Positions 17,219 through 26,093 of a DNA stretch of 64,000 bases are shown in pieces. Position 1 is the stretch's first letter, and every line of letters starts with the position of its first letter. The notes below the pieces were generated by a model. The model saw nothing but the letters and a program-made list of their open reading frames with translations. It did not search any database and was not told the origin of the DNA. This DNA is from an uncultured Porphyromonadaceae bacterium. GTDB lineage: Bacteria > Bacteroidota > Bacteroidia > Bacteroidales > Muribaculaceae. The stretch lies in contig URMS01000009.1 in the NCBI GenBank assembly GCA_900548975.1, positions 50,987-114,986 of the forward strand. The letters are read 5' to 3'. A program made the position numbers and the translations under genes.

Positions 17219-18841
17219 ATGGATCCATTAAGCAGAGAATACGAAGAACGGATCAGCCAGATGAGTCCGTTCGAAATCAAGAACCAACTTATAGAACTGG
17301 CGCAGGAAGACGCCCGCAAGTCGAGCGCCACATTCCTTAACGCCGGCCGTGGCAACCCCAACTGGATAAGCGCCGACGCCCGCGAGGCCTTCTTTGCGCT
17401 GGGTGCCTTCGCGCTCGGGGAATGCCGCCGCACCTACACCGAGGCGCCGGGCATAGCCGGGATGCCGCTGAAGAAAGGTATCGCCGACCGTTTCGAGACA
17501 TTCCTTGTCGCCCACAGTTCTACCGAAGGCGAGAAACTCCTTGCCGACGCATACCGCTATATGACGGCCATCGCCGGCGCCGACCGCGACGAGCTTGTGC
17601 ACGAGTGGGCCGAAGGCATTATCGGCGACCAGTATCCTACGCCGCCACGCATACTCAAGTATACGGAAGTGGCCATACAGCGATATCTGGCCCAGGAACT
17701 CGGACAGCGCGACGCCGGCGGAGGCCGGGAGTACGATCTGTTTGCCGTCGAGGGGGGCACGGCAGGCATGTGCTATGTTTTCGATTCGCTGCAGGCCAAC
17801 CATCTGATAAACAAAGGCGACCGTATAGCCCTTATGGCGCCGCTGTTTACGCCCTATATCGAGATTCCCGAGCTCGATCGCTTCGATTTCGATGTGGTGA
17901 CCGTGAGCGCCAACAAGGTCCAGGCCGACGGATATCACTACTGGCAGTATCCCGACAGCGAGCTCGACAAGCTCCGCGATCCGTCGGTGAAACTGGTGTG
18001 CATGATCAATCCGTCGAATCCGCCCTCCTACCGCCTCTCCGACGATAATCTGAGGCGCTTCGTCGATATAGTGAAGAACGACAATCCCGACCTTATCATC
18101 GTGTCCGACGAGGTCTACGGCACTTTCGCCGAGAATTTCGAGTCGCTGCTCTACAAGCTGCCCGCCAATACGCTGTGCGTGTACTCGTTCTCGAAGTATT
18201 TCGGGGCCACCGGCTGGCGACTGGCCGTTATCGCCGCAGCCTGCGACAATATCTTCGACCGCATGATCGCCGAGCTTCCGGCCGACAGGAAAGCTGACCT
18301 CGGGAAGCGCTATTCGAGCCTCACTCTCGACGTACCGTCGATGAAGTTCATCGACCGCATGGTGGCCGACAGCCGCGATGTGGCTCTGAACCATACGGCC
18401 GGCTTGTCGACACCGCAGCAGATACAGATGAGCCTCTTCGCCATCAAGTGCCTGCTCGACACCGAAGATGTGTACAAGGTCAAGATGCAGGCCATGATCC
18501 ACGACCGCCTGCAGGCGCTGTGGGAGAATACCGGCTTTAGAATACCCGACGATCCTCTGCGTGTGGGCTACTACAGCGAGATCGACATGATGGTATGGGC
18601 CCGCAAGCTCCATGGCGATGCATTCGCCGAGTGGCTGCCTACGGCCCACAATCCGCTGGACGTGACGATGCGTCTGGCAGTGGAAAAGGGCATCGTGGTG
18701 CTCAACGGCTCGGGTTTCGACGGGCCGGAATGGTCTATCCGAACGTCGGAGGCCAATCTCGACCGCGACGCCTATGTTACCATCGGACAGAAGGTGCGTC
18801 AGATTCTCGAGGAGTACTATCAGGAGTTTTTGGGCAAATAG
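17219..18841 (+). CDS. asD: Bifunctional aspartate aminotransferase / L-aspartate 4-decarboxylase
   Basis: A 540-residue PLP enzyme of the aminotransferase I fold that releases CO2 from the beta-carboxyl of aspartate to give alanine. Its length is that of aspartate 4-decarboxylases, clearly longer than simple aminotransferases. Recognisable parts are the N-terminal SATFLNAGRGNPNW, the insertion ADRDELVHEWAEGIIGDQYPTP, the NPSNPP motif, VSDEVYGTF and the PLP lysine in SFSKYFGATGWR. The proton-yielding reaction is usually coupled to an aspartate:alanine antiporter (AspT), which is not adjacent here. Octamer repeats lie on both sides of the gene. Confidence 0.92.
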   Translation: MDPLSREYEERISQMSPFEIKNQLIELAQEDARKSSATFLNAGRGNPNWISADAREAFFALGAFALGECRRTYTEAPGIAGMPLKKGIADRFETFLVAHSSTEGEKLLADAYRYMTAIAGADRDELVHEWAEGIIGDQYPTPPRILKYTEVAIQRYLAQELGQRDAGGGREYDLFAVEGGTAGMCYVFDSLQANHLINKGDRIALMAPLFTPYIEIPELDRFDFDVVTVSANKVQADGYHYWQYPDSELDKLRDPSVKLVCMINPSNPPSYRLSDDNLRRFVDIVKNDNPDLIIVSDEVYGTFAENFESLLYKLPANTLCVYSFSKYFGATGWRLAVIAAACDNIFDRMIAELPADRKADLGKRYSSLTLDVPSMKFIDRMVADSRDVALNHTAGLSTPQQIQMSLFAIKCLLDTEDVYKVKMQAMIHDRLQALWENTGFRIPDDPLRVGYYSEIDMMVWARKLHGDAFAEWLPTAHNPLDVTMRLAVEKGIVVLNGSGFDGPEWSIRTSEANLDRDAYVTIGQKVRQILEEYYQEFLGK

Positions 18842-18870
18842 GCTGACAGGCTCATACCTGGTGATATCGG

Positions 18871-18911
18871 ACCCGGGCGGCGGGTGGCCGGAAGGCTTCC
18901 GCAGCCCGGGT
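18871..18911 (+). terminator. Hairpin after aspartate decarboxylase, possible terminator
   Basis: ACCCGGGC (18871-18878) pairs with GCCCGGGT (18904-18911) around an inner CGGAAG-G-CTTCCG palindrome. No T-run follows, so termination is uncertain. Confidence 0.45.
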
Positions 18912-19014
18912 TTCGCGTGCATCGGCGGAACGATTTTCTTTAAACACCGGGGCATTATTCTGTTTTTTTTATGTAATTTCGCTGTTCAGTTTGTCAAACA
19001 GCTTTTAAGGATAC

Positions 19015-20367
19015 ATGAAGGTGAATTTTCACAATATATTATTGGCCGGGGTGCTGCTTCTGTCGTCGTCGCTGAGCGCTGCCGCAGAGGGCTTTCTCGG
19101 CATCGACGGGGAGGAATCGACATCGATAGGCATCTACATCAAGGATCTTAAGACCGGCAAGGTGCTGGTGGACCACAATTCGCAGCTGGCGCTTACTCCT
19201 GCAAGCGTCATGAAGGCCATTACCACGGCTACGACGCTGTCGGTAGCCGGTCCCGACCGCCGCTTTACCACACCGGTAGTGCTCAAGGGTCGCCCCGACG
19301 GATCGGCCTGGGATGGCGATCTTGTGGTGCGCACCTGTGCCGACCCTACCATCGAGAGTGAGAATTTCAAGAGCCGCCGCGGTTTCTGCGACTCGATAGC
19401 CGCCGGACTGCGTCGCGCCGGCATCACGCGCATCACCGGCAAGCTGGTGGTGGAGCAGCCCCTGCGCAATCCCGGGCCTATCAACCAGTGGGAAATCGAG
19501 GATGTGGCGTGGCCCTACGGCGCCGGTCTTTTCGGCATGAACTGGCGCGACAATACCGTAACGCTCTATCCGGCCACCGGCGAGACCAAGCCGCATGTGC
19601 CGGGGCTCGATGTGGTGCTTCGCCGCTCCTTGTCGGGCAACGATCTTGTGCGCGGTGTCGACAGCGAGCGCCTGATAGTGTATGCCCGCAATACCGCCGA
19701 CAAGAAATGGGCCGTGCGTACCACTATGCCCGATCCGGCGGCGGTGTTTGCGCTCGAGCTCAAGAATAAACTTAAGGAGGCCGGAATAACTCTTGAAGAG
19801 AACGCCTGCAACGCCGGAGAAGGCGCCAAGGAGAAGACCGTGTATACCCACCGTTCGGCAACTTTCGCCGAAATAATGCGCAGTCTGATGGTGCGCAGCG
19901 ACAATCTTTTTGCCGAGGGCATGCTGCGGGCCATCGACCCGGCGGCCTCGCGCAAGGATGTGATAAAACGCGAAAAAGAGCTCTGGGCCACCCGCGGCAT
20001 CAATCCGAAGTATACCATTATTAACGACGGCAGCGGCCTCACCCGCGCCAACCGGCTGTCGGCCCGATTCATAGGCGACGTACTGGAGTGGATGGCGAAA
20101 TCGCCGCAGTGCGAAACCTACTCGTCGTTCTTCCCCCGCGCCGGCAAGGAGGGCACTCTGCGCGGCTTTCTTGCAAAGTCGACGCTCAAAGGCAAAATAG
20201 CGCTCAAAACCGGCAGTGTGAGCTCGGTGCAGGCATATGCCGGCTATAAACTCGACAACGAAGGCAATCCGACACACGTGGTGGTGATAATGGTAAACGG
20301 ATTTTTCTGCCCGCGCAAACAGGTGCGCGAGGGTGCAGAGAATTTACTGATTAAAACATTCGAATAA
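19015..20367 (+). CDS. dacB: D-alanyl-D-alanine carboxypeptidase/endopeptidase (PBP4 type)
   Basis: A 450-residue exported class C penicillin-binding protein that trims peptidoglycan peptides in the periplasm. It has a signal peptide ending SLSAAAEG and the three active-site motifs SxxK (Ser64-Val-Met-Lys67), SDN (in MVRSDNLFAEG) and KTG (in IALKTGSVSS), in the expected order and spacing. A small hairpin GCTGTT/AACAGC followed by TTTT lies just before the start (18981-19006). The stop codon overlaps the ATG of the next gene. Confidence 0.95.
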   Translation: MKVNFHNILLAGVLLLSSSLSAAAEGFLGIDGEESTSIGIYIKDLKTGKVLVDHNSQLALTPASVMKAITTATTLSVAGPDRRFTTPVVLKGRPDGSAWDGDLVVRTCADPTIESENFKSRRGFCDSIAAGLRRAGITRITGKLVVEQPLRNPGPINQWEIEDVAWPYGAGLFGMNWRDNTVTLYPATGETKPHVPGLDVVLRRSLSGNDLVRGVDSERLIVYARNTADKKWAVRTTMPDPAAVFALELKNKLKEAGITLEENACNAGEGAKEKTVYTHRSATFAEIMRSLMVRSDNLFAEGMLRAIDPAASRKDVIKREKELWATRGINPKYTIINDGSGLTRANRLSARFIGDVLEWMAKSPQCETYSSFFPRAGKEGTLRGFLAKSTLKGKIALKTGSVSSVQAYAGYKLDNEGNPTHVVVIMVNGFFCPRKQVREGAENLLIKTFE

Positions 20368-21041
20368 TGACCGACTTAGATAGACTCATACGCCTCAATG
20401 TAGAGCTCGAGGGCCTGCTGAAGGTTCTGCTCGACCGCGACAGTATCCATGCGCGCTCATTGCTCGCCGAGAAATTCGATGAATACTCGCGCGGGCTTAG
20501 CCGCTATCTTGCCGAAGGTGCTCCTGCCACAGCCGATGCCGCTGTGCTTGGCCAGGCGCAGGCTCTCGCCGCCGAGGCCCACGCCGTGGAGGTGAAGGAT
20601 CAGGAGGCTGTATACCCTGAGGTGACCGACGAGACCGATGCCGCCACCGCCGCCATAGAAGCCGGCGAAGAGCATGCGGCCGAGGCAGTAGCTGAAGAGC
20701 CGGTAGTGGTAGAACCGGTGGCTGAAATTCCCGTGGCTCCGGCACCACACGTGGTTCCGGAAGTCATTGAGGAAGAGCCTGTAGCCGAAGCGGCTGCCGC
20801 TCCAGAAGCTGTGGAAAATACAAAACTTCTGCGGGCCTTTACTCTCAACGATAAATTCCGCTTCCGCCGCGAGCTTTTCAACGGCGATATCGAGGATTTC
20901 GCCGACACTCTGTCGCTGCTGGCGCACATGCCCTCGTATGCCGAGGCAGTCGATTATCTGACCAACGACCTTCTCTGGGACACCCGTAATCCCAACGTGG
21001 AAGATTTCTTTGCTATTCTCAAAGATAACATGCCCTCCTGA
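20367..21041 (+). CDS. Conserved hypothetical protein with acidic linker
   Basis: A 224-residue cytoplasmic protein with three parts: an N-terminal helical segment (residues 1-50), a long acidic Ala/Glu/Val/Pro-rich linker (about 55-150), and a C-terminal helical domain LNDKFRFRRELFNGDIEDFADTL... MPSYAEAVDYL... NVEDFFAIL. The C-terminal domain pattern is familiar from Bacteroidales proteins of unknown function. It overlaps dacB by one base and is followed 2 bp later by rsmI, so it belongs to the dacB-rsmI operon. Confidence 0.85.
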   Translation: MTDLDRLIRLNVELEGLLKVLLDRDSIHARSLLAEKFDEYSRGLSRYLAEGAPATADAAVLGQAQALAAEAHAVEVKDQEAVYPEVTDETDAATAAIEAGEEHAAEAVAEEPVVVEPVAEIPVAPAPHVVPEVIEEEPVAEAAAAPEAVENTKLLRAFTLNDKFRFRRELFNGDIEDFADTLSLLAHMPSYAEAVDYLTNDLLWDTRNPNVEDFFAILKDNMPS

Positions 21042-21043
21042 CC

Positions 21044-21790
21044 ATGGCCGGAAAACTCTGTATAGTGCCCACGCCGGTAGGCAATATGGCCGACATGACT
21101 CCTCGAGCTGTCGAGGTGCTTCGCTCGGCATCGCTTGTCCTTGCCGAGGATACGCGCACGTCGGGTGTGCTGATGCGCCATTTCGGCATCGATACTCCGA
21201 TGGCGAGCCATCACAAGTTCAACGAGCACAAGAGTCTCGACCCCATCCTCGACCGCATAGAGGCCGGCGAGACGATAGCACTGGTGTCGGATGCGGGTAC
21301 GCCCGGCATATCTGACCCTGGTTTTATGCTCGCACGCGAATGCCGCCGGCGCGGTCTCACGGTCGAGACGCTGCCCGGTGCCACGGCTTTTGTGCCGGCG
21401 CTCGTAAGCTCGGGCTTGCCCTGCGACCGTTTCTTCTTCGAAGGATTTCTGCCGGTGAAGAAAGGTCGCGCCTCGAGGCTGGAGTTCCTGGCCGAATTGC
21501 CGGTGACATTTATCATATATGAGTCGCCGGTGCGTCTTGCCCGCACACTCGAGGCCCTGGCCGAAGCGTGCGGCGCCGAGAGACCGGCGGCCGTGGTGCG
21601 CGAGATATCGAAAGTACACGAGACGGTGATGCGCGATACACTTGGGGAACTTGCCGCCTATTACGGCGCGAACCAAGCCAAAGGCGAGATTGTTATAATT
21701 GTCGGAGGAAAGGAACGAGCTGACGCCGCGCAGCGGCGGCATAAAAATAAATATCGCCCCGATACGGACATTCAATCTACTGAAATATGA
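21044..21790 (+). CDS. rsmI: 16S rRNA (cytidine(1402)-2'-O)-methyltransferase RsmI
   Basis: Methylates the 2'-O of C1402 of 16S rRNA in the decoding centre using SAM. The 248-residue sequence starts with the family hallmark LCIVPTPVGNMADMTPRAVEVL and has AEDTRTSGVL, LVSDAGTPGISDPG and LPGATAFVPALVSSGLP. The extreme C-terminus is basic and overlaps the next gene by 4 bp. Confidence 0.97.
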   Translation: MAGKLCIVPTPVGNMADMTPRAVEVLRSASLVLAEDTRTSGVLMRHFGIDTPMASHHKFNEHKSLDPILDRIEAGETIALVSDAGTPGISDPGFMLARECRRRGLTVETLPGATAFVPALVSSGLPCDRFFFEGFLPVKKGRASRLEFLAELPVTFIIYESPVRLARTLEALAEACGAERPAAVVREISKVHETVMRDTLGELAAYYGANQAKGEIVIIVGGKERADAAQRRHKNKYRPDTDIQSTEI

Positions 21791-22653
21791 AAAAAATCGT
21801 CACACTGGCACTCACGGCTCTGCTGATAGCCTCGTCGTCGTGCTCTAACAAAAAACAGGAAGAAGAGCTTCGCCAACAGCAGGCTCTCAACGAAGCCACT
21901 ACCGAAGAACTCCGCTCGGCCATTGCCGATCGCGACCAACTTATAGGGCTTGTGAACGAGATATCGACAGGGATGGACCAGATAAAGCAGCTGGAAAACA
22001 TACTGACGGTTAGTGGCAAGAACGAGACACCCGGGCAGCGCGACCAGATTCTCGCGGATATTGCCGCAATCCAGGCAACTCTCACACAGCGTCGCGAACG
22101 TCTGGCGGAACTCGAAAAGAAGCTTAACAGTTCGAATCTGACCAATACAAATCTCAAGAAAACAATAGCTCAGCTTCAGGGTCAGATCGACTCACAGACT
22201 CGTGAAATAGAGACACTGCGGACTAATCTCGATGAGGCCAAAGCCAGCATCAGCAGTCTTAGCGGGCAGGTCGATTCGTTGCACTCCACTGTAACTACAG
22301 TAGTGGCTCAGCGCGATTCTACCGACAATGCCAATGTGGAGCTTACCAACGAGCTCAATACCTGCTACTATGCCATCGGCAACAAGGATGAACACCAGGC
22401 AAACAAGATTATCGAGACCGGTTTCCTGCGCAAGACCAAGATTATGGAGGGCGACTTCGACCGTAATTTCTTTACACGCGCCGACAAACGCACCCTCACT
22501 CAGATCGACCTCAATTCCACCAAGGCCGAGGTTTTGACCAAGCAGCCCGCCGGCTCCTACACCATCGACGATGTCAACGGCCACAAGGTGCTTCGCATCA
22601 CCAATCCGGCCCAGTTCTGGAGCCTCACCAACTACCTGGTCATAAAAATCTGA
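21787..22653 (+). CDS. Coiled-coil lipoprotein of unknown function
   Basis: A 288-residue protein with a lipoprotein signal peptide (cysteine 19 in IASSSC), then a long coiled coil (about residues 25-175, rich in Gln, Glu and Leu heptads) and a small C-terminal globular domain (LNTCYYAIGNKDEHQANKII... FFTRADKRTLTQIDL... VLRITNPAQFWSLTNYLVIKI). This architecture is seen in Bacteroidales envelope proteins of unknown function. It overlaps rsmI and ends at a bidirectional terminator. Confidence 0.85.
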   Translation: MKKIVTLALTALLIASSSCSNKKQEEELRQQQALNEATTEELRSAIADRDQLIGLVNEISTGMDQIKQLENILTVSGKNETPGQRDQILADIAAIQATLTQRRERLAELEKKLNSSNLTNTNLKKTIAQLQGQIDSQTREIETLRTNLDEAKASISSLSGQVDSLHSTVTTVVAQRDSTDNANVELTNELNTCYYAIGNKDEHQANKIIETGFLRKTKIMEGDFDRNFFTRADKRTLTQIDLNSTKAEVLTKQPAGSYTIDDVNGHKVLRITNPAQFWSLTNYLVIKI

Positions 22654-22670
22654 CAAAGGATATACGAAAT

Positions 22671-22705
22671 AAAAAACGGGACGCCCACCGGGCGCCCCGT
22701 TTTTG
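22671..22705. terminator. Bidirectional terminator between the lipoprotein gene and rpsA
   Basis: ACGGGACGCCC (22676-22686) pairs with GGGCGCCCCGT (22690-22700) around a 3-nt loop; A-run on the left and T-run on the right give a terminator on both strands. Confidence 0.9.
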
Positions 22706-22732
22706 TTCGGGTTATCGAAATTTATTTCGATA

Positions 22733-24517
22733 TTATTTCGAAAGTTTTTCCTTGAGAGCAGCGAGAGCCTCGAGGTCGCCGAGGGTTGTGCGCTCGATGG
22801 GAGTAGTAGCTGCGGGAGCTTCTTCGGCCTGCTTCTTGGGAGCGGCGGCACGCTTCTGCTTGCGCTCTGCCTGCTTCTCGGAGCGAGCTTCGTCTTCGAA
22901 GATGCGGCTGTGCGAGAGGATGATGCGCTTGCTGTCCTTGTTGAATTCGATGACTTTGAAGTTGAGCTTCTCGTCGACCTTGGCCTGCGAGCCGTCTTCC
23001 TTAACGAGGTGCTTGGGAGTAGCGAAGCCTTCTACGCCGTAGGGGAGGGCAACGACAGCACCCTTGTCGAGCATTTCGATGATGGTGCCTTCGTGAACGG
23101 AACCAACGGTGAAGATGGTTTCAAATACATCCCAGGGGTTCTCTTCGAGCTGCTTGTGGCCGAGGCTGAGGCGACGGTTGTCTTTGTCGATCTGGAGTAC
23201 TTCGACTTCGATTTCGGCACCTACCTGAGTGAATTCGCTGGGGTGTTTGATTTTCTTTGTCCACGACAGGTCGCTGATGTGGATGAGACCGTCGACGCCT
23301 TCTTCGATTTCGACGAATACGCCGAAGTTGGTGAAGTTGCGCACACGGGCGGTGTGGCGGCTGCCGATGGGGTATTTGGTCTCGATGTTTTCCCAGGGAT
23401 CGCTCTTGAGCTGCTTGATGCCGAGGCTCATCTTGCGTTCGGCGCGGTCGAGAGTGAGGATAACGGCTTCGATTTCGTCGCCGATCTTGAGGAATTCCTG
23501 AGCGCTGCGGAGGTGCTGGCTCCACGACATTTCGCTGACGTGGATGAGGCCTTCAACACCGGGAGCAACTTCGAGGAATGCACCGTAGTCGGCCATAACG
23601 ACCACTTTGCCCTTGATTTTGTCGCCGACCTTGAGGTTGGGATCGAGGGCATCCCAGGGATGGGGATGGAGCTGCTTGAGACCGAGGGCGATGCGCTTCT
23701 TGTCGTTGTCGAAGTCGAGGATAACGACGTTGAGCTTCTGGTCGAGCTGAACCACTTCGCTGGGGTGGCTTACGCGGCCCCACGAAAGGTCGGTGATGTG
23801 GATGAGGCCGTCGACGCCGCCCAGGTCGATGAATACGCCGTAGGAGGTGATGTTCTTGACGGTGCCTTCGAGCACCTGGCCTTTTTCGAGCTTGCTGATG
23901 ATTTCGCGCTTCTGCTGTTCGAGTTCGGCCTCGATAAGAGCTTTGTGCGAAACGACAACGTTGCGGAATTCTTCGTTGATCTTAACGACCTTGAATTCCA
24001 TAGTCTTGCCTACGAATACATCGTAGTCGCGGATGGGCTTAACATCGATCTGCGAACCGGGGAGGAATGCCTCGATGCCGAAAACATCGACAATCATGCC
24101 ACCTTTGGTGCGGCATTTGATGAAGCCTTTGATGATTTCGTTGTTTTCCAGGGCGGCGTTGATGCGCTCCCAGGAACGCGAGGCGCGTGCTTTCTTGTGC
24201 GAAAGGATGAGCTGGCCTTTTTTGTCTTCCTGGTTTTCGATGAACACTTCCACTTTGTCGCCGACTTTGAGGTCGGGGTTGTAGCGGAATTCGCTCATGG
24301 GGATGATGCCGTCCGATTTGTAGTCGATGTTAACCACTGCCTCACGCTTGTTGAGGGCGATGATGGTACCTTCGATTACTTCTTTGTCCTTTACGGAGTT
24401 GAGAGATTCCTCGTAGGCGTGGGTGAGTTCGGCACGCGATTTCTCACCTGCGGTTTCGCCGTTTTCATAGGCTTCCCAGTCGAAATCTTCAACGGGTGAA
24501 TTTTTCAATTCTGTCAT
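22733..24517 (-). CDS. rpsA: 30S ribosomal protein S1
   Basis: A 594-residue protein with six S1 RNA-binding domains, including repeats such as GTVKNITSYGVFIDLGGVDGLIHITDLSWGR and GSVHEGTIIEMLDKGAVVALPYGVEGF. S1 recruits mRNA to the small subunit, which matters in Bacteroidetes where Shine-Dalgarno sequences are rare. The C-terminus has a charged Lys/Ala-rich tail. It has its own promoter and a 65-nt leader and is flanked by a terminator. Confidence 0.97.
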   Translation of the reverse strand: MTELKNSPVEDFDWEAYENGETAGEKSRAELTHAYEESLNSVKDKEVIEGTIIALNKREAVVNIDYKSDGIIPMSEFRYNPDLKVGDKVEVFIENQEDKKGQLILSHKKARASRSWERINAALENNEIIKGFIKCRTKGGMIVDVFGIEAFLPGSQIDVKPIRDYDVFVGKTMEFKVVKINEEFRNVVVSHKALIEAELEQQKREIISKLEKGQVLEGTVKNITSYGVFIDLGGVDGLIHITDLSWGRVSHPSEVVQLDQKLNVVILDFDNDKKRIALGLKQLHPHPWDALDPNLKVGDKIKGKVVVMADYGAFLEVAPGVEGLIHVSEMSWSQHLRSAQEFLKIGDEIEAVILTLDRAERKMSLGIKQLKSDPWENIETKYPIGSRHTARVRNFTNFGVFVEIEEGVDGLIHISDLSWTKKIKHPSEFTQVGAEIEVEVLQIDKDNRRLSLGHKQLEENPWDVFETIFTVGSVHEGTIIEMLDKGAVVALPYGVEGFATPKHLVKEDGSQAKVDEKLNFKVIEFNKDSKRIILSHSRIFEDEARSEKQAERKQKRAAAPKKQAEEAPAATTPIERTTLGDLEALAALKEKLSK

Positions 24518-24581
24518 TAATGTGTTAATAAAAAGGGTTAATTAAAAAAGTGCTTCGGGCACAAGATGCTCTTAGCGGCTG

Positions 24582-24612
24582 CAAAGATACATCTTTTTTT
24601 CGATATTTCAAA
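24582..24612 (-). promoter_or_regulatory. Promoter of rpsA
   Basis: On the minus strand TTTG (24612-24609), a 19-bp spacer and TATCTTTG (24589-24582), a near-perfect Bacteroidetes promoter. Confidence 0.85.
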
Positions 24613-24635
24613 CACTTGCGCCGCCTGCCGCCAAA

Positions 24636-25010
24636 TTATTTCATGAATACGAGGTATACGGCGGCTATGAGGCACCCGAAAGCGGCGAAATGGTTCCAGT
24701 GCAGGCTTTCGCCCCTGAAGAACAGCACGGTAAACACGGTGAATATAATCAGCGTCACCGCCTCCTGTATGACTTTGAGCTGTAGCAGCGAGAACGCGCC
24801 GCCGTTTTCGCGGAAACCCATGCGGTTTGCCGGCACCTGAAAGCAGTATTCGGCCAGTGCTATGCCCCACGAGAGCAATATCACGGCGTAGAGCGGGGTG
24901 TTGCCCGAAAGAATCTTCATCTGCTGCAGTTTGAGGTGGCCGTACCATGCGAAGGTCATGAATACGTTGGCGATCACCAGCAGCGCCACCGTTATAATAG
25001 CGTTTTTCAT
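24636..25010 (-). CDS. DMT-type small membrane protein (DUF486)
   Basis: A 124-residue protein with four membrane segments. The motif VIANVFMTFAWYGHLKLQ and the later SWGIALAEYCFQVPANRMG are typical of the DUF486 family, a small relative of drug/metabolite transporters. The start at 25010 (MKNAIITVALL) fits the family; the longer frame to 25118 runs into the greA promoter region and is rejected. Function unknown. Confidence 0.88.
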   Translation of the reverse strand: MKNAIITVALLVIANVFMTFAWYGHLKLQQMKILSGNTPLYAVILLSWGIALAEYCFQVPANRMGFRENGGAFSLLQLKVIQEAVTLIIFTVFTVLFFRGESLHWNHFAAFGCLIAAVYLVFMK

Positions 25011-25100
25011 TTCGGGCGCAAAATTACGCACAATAGTGCCATTTGGCATGGATTTAACTAATATTAAGATTAATAAGAGTGCCGGGACAGAAAAAAGGCC

Positions 25101-25108
25101 TAACTTTG
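25101..25108 (+). promoter_or_regulatory. Probable -7 box of greA
   Basis: TAACTTTG matches TAnnTTTG; no clear TTTG lies 19-21 bp upstream. It gives a leader of about 110 nt before the greA ATG. Confidence 0.5.
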
Positions 25109-25224
25109 CAGTCGACATCAGAGTATTTAAGAAGAGCTCCGGCGGGCGATTCCCGGCGAGAGTTTCTTTCTTTTATTGTGTTTACTATAAATCAAATCAA
25201 ATACCTCTTAAAAATCGAATACAA

Positions 25225-25695
25225 ATGGCAATAACCTATATGACCAAGGATGGCTATGATCGCAAGATGGAAGAAATAGCCTATCTCGAGACTGTTAAGC
25301 GACCCGAAATCAGCCGTGCCATAGCCGAGGCTCGCGACAAGGGCGACCTTTCGGAAAATGCCGAATACGATGCAGCCAAAGAAGCCCAGGGCCTTCTCGA
25401 AATGAAGATCGCCCAGCTGAAAGATCTGGTTGCCAATGCCCGTATTATCGACGAGAGCAAGCTTTCTACCGACGAGGTGCAGATGCTCAACCGCGTGAAG
25501 ATTCGCAATGTCGATACCGGCTCCGAGGCCGAGTATACCATCGTGGCCGATTCCGAAGCCGATATGAAGGCACGCCGCATAGCAGTGAGCACACCTATCG
25601 CCCGCGGCCTCATGGGCCACAAAAAGGGCGAGATAGTGGAGATAAACATTCCCGCCGGCAAGGTTCGTTTTGAAATTGTTGAAATATCGCTCTGA
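25225..25695 (+). CDS. greA: Transcription elongation factor GreA
   Basis: Rescues backtracked RNA polymerase by stimulating transcript cleavage. The 156-residue product has the two-domain GreA layout: an N-terminal coiled coil with the acidic tip GDLSENAEYDAAKE and a C-terminal FKBP-like domain ending STPIARGLMGHKKGEIVEINIPAGKVRFEIVEI. The start at 25225 gives MAITYMTKDGYDRK; upstream in-frame codons are not Gre-like. The stop overlaps the next ATG (TGATG). Confidence 0.96.
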   Translation: MAITYMTKDGYDRKMEEIAYLETVKRPEISRAIAEARDKGDLSENAEYDAAKEAQGLLEMKIAQLKDLVANARIIDESKLSTDEVQMLNRVKIRNVDTGSEAEYTIVADSEADMKARRIAVSTPIARGLMGHKKGEIVEINIPAGKVRFEIVEISL

Positions 25696-26093
25696 TGGCA
25701 AGTATCTTCTCGAAAATTATAGCCGGCGAGATTCCCTCGTACCGTGTTGCCGAGGACGAGCATCACTATGCTTTCCTCGACATCAATCCTCTGTCGGAAG
25801 GGCATACTCTGGTGGTGCCCAAGCGTGAGGTCGACTATATCTTCGACCTCAGCGATGACGAATACGCTGCCCTGCAGCTCTTCGCCAAGCGCGTGGCTGC
25901 GGCCATCGAGGCCGCGGTGCCCTGCAAGCGCATCGGCGTGGCCGTGATCGGTCTGGAAGTGCCCCACGCACACATCCACCTTGTGCCCATCAACAGCGAG
26001 GCCGATATGGATTTCCGCCGCGAGAAACTTAAACTCAGCCCCGAACGCATGGCGGAAATCGCCGGGGCCATAGCACAAAAATTCAACTCATGA
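25695..26093 (+). CDS. HIT-family nucleotide-binding protein
   Basis: A 132-residue purine nucleoside phosphoramidase/hydrolase of the HinT type. The histidine triad HAHIHLVP is intact near residue 102, and the N-terminus SIFSKIIAGEIPSYRVAEDE is typical. It overlaps greA by one base and the next lipoprotein gene by 4 bp, so the three form one unit. Confidence 0.95.
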   Translation: MASIFSKIIAGEIPSYRVAEDEHHYAFLDINPLSEGHTLVVPKREVDYIFDLSDDEYAALQLFAKRVAAAIEAAVPCKRIGVAVIGLEVPHAHIHLVPINSEADMDFRREKLKLSPERMAEIAGAIAQKFNS

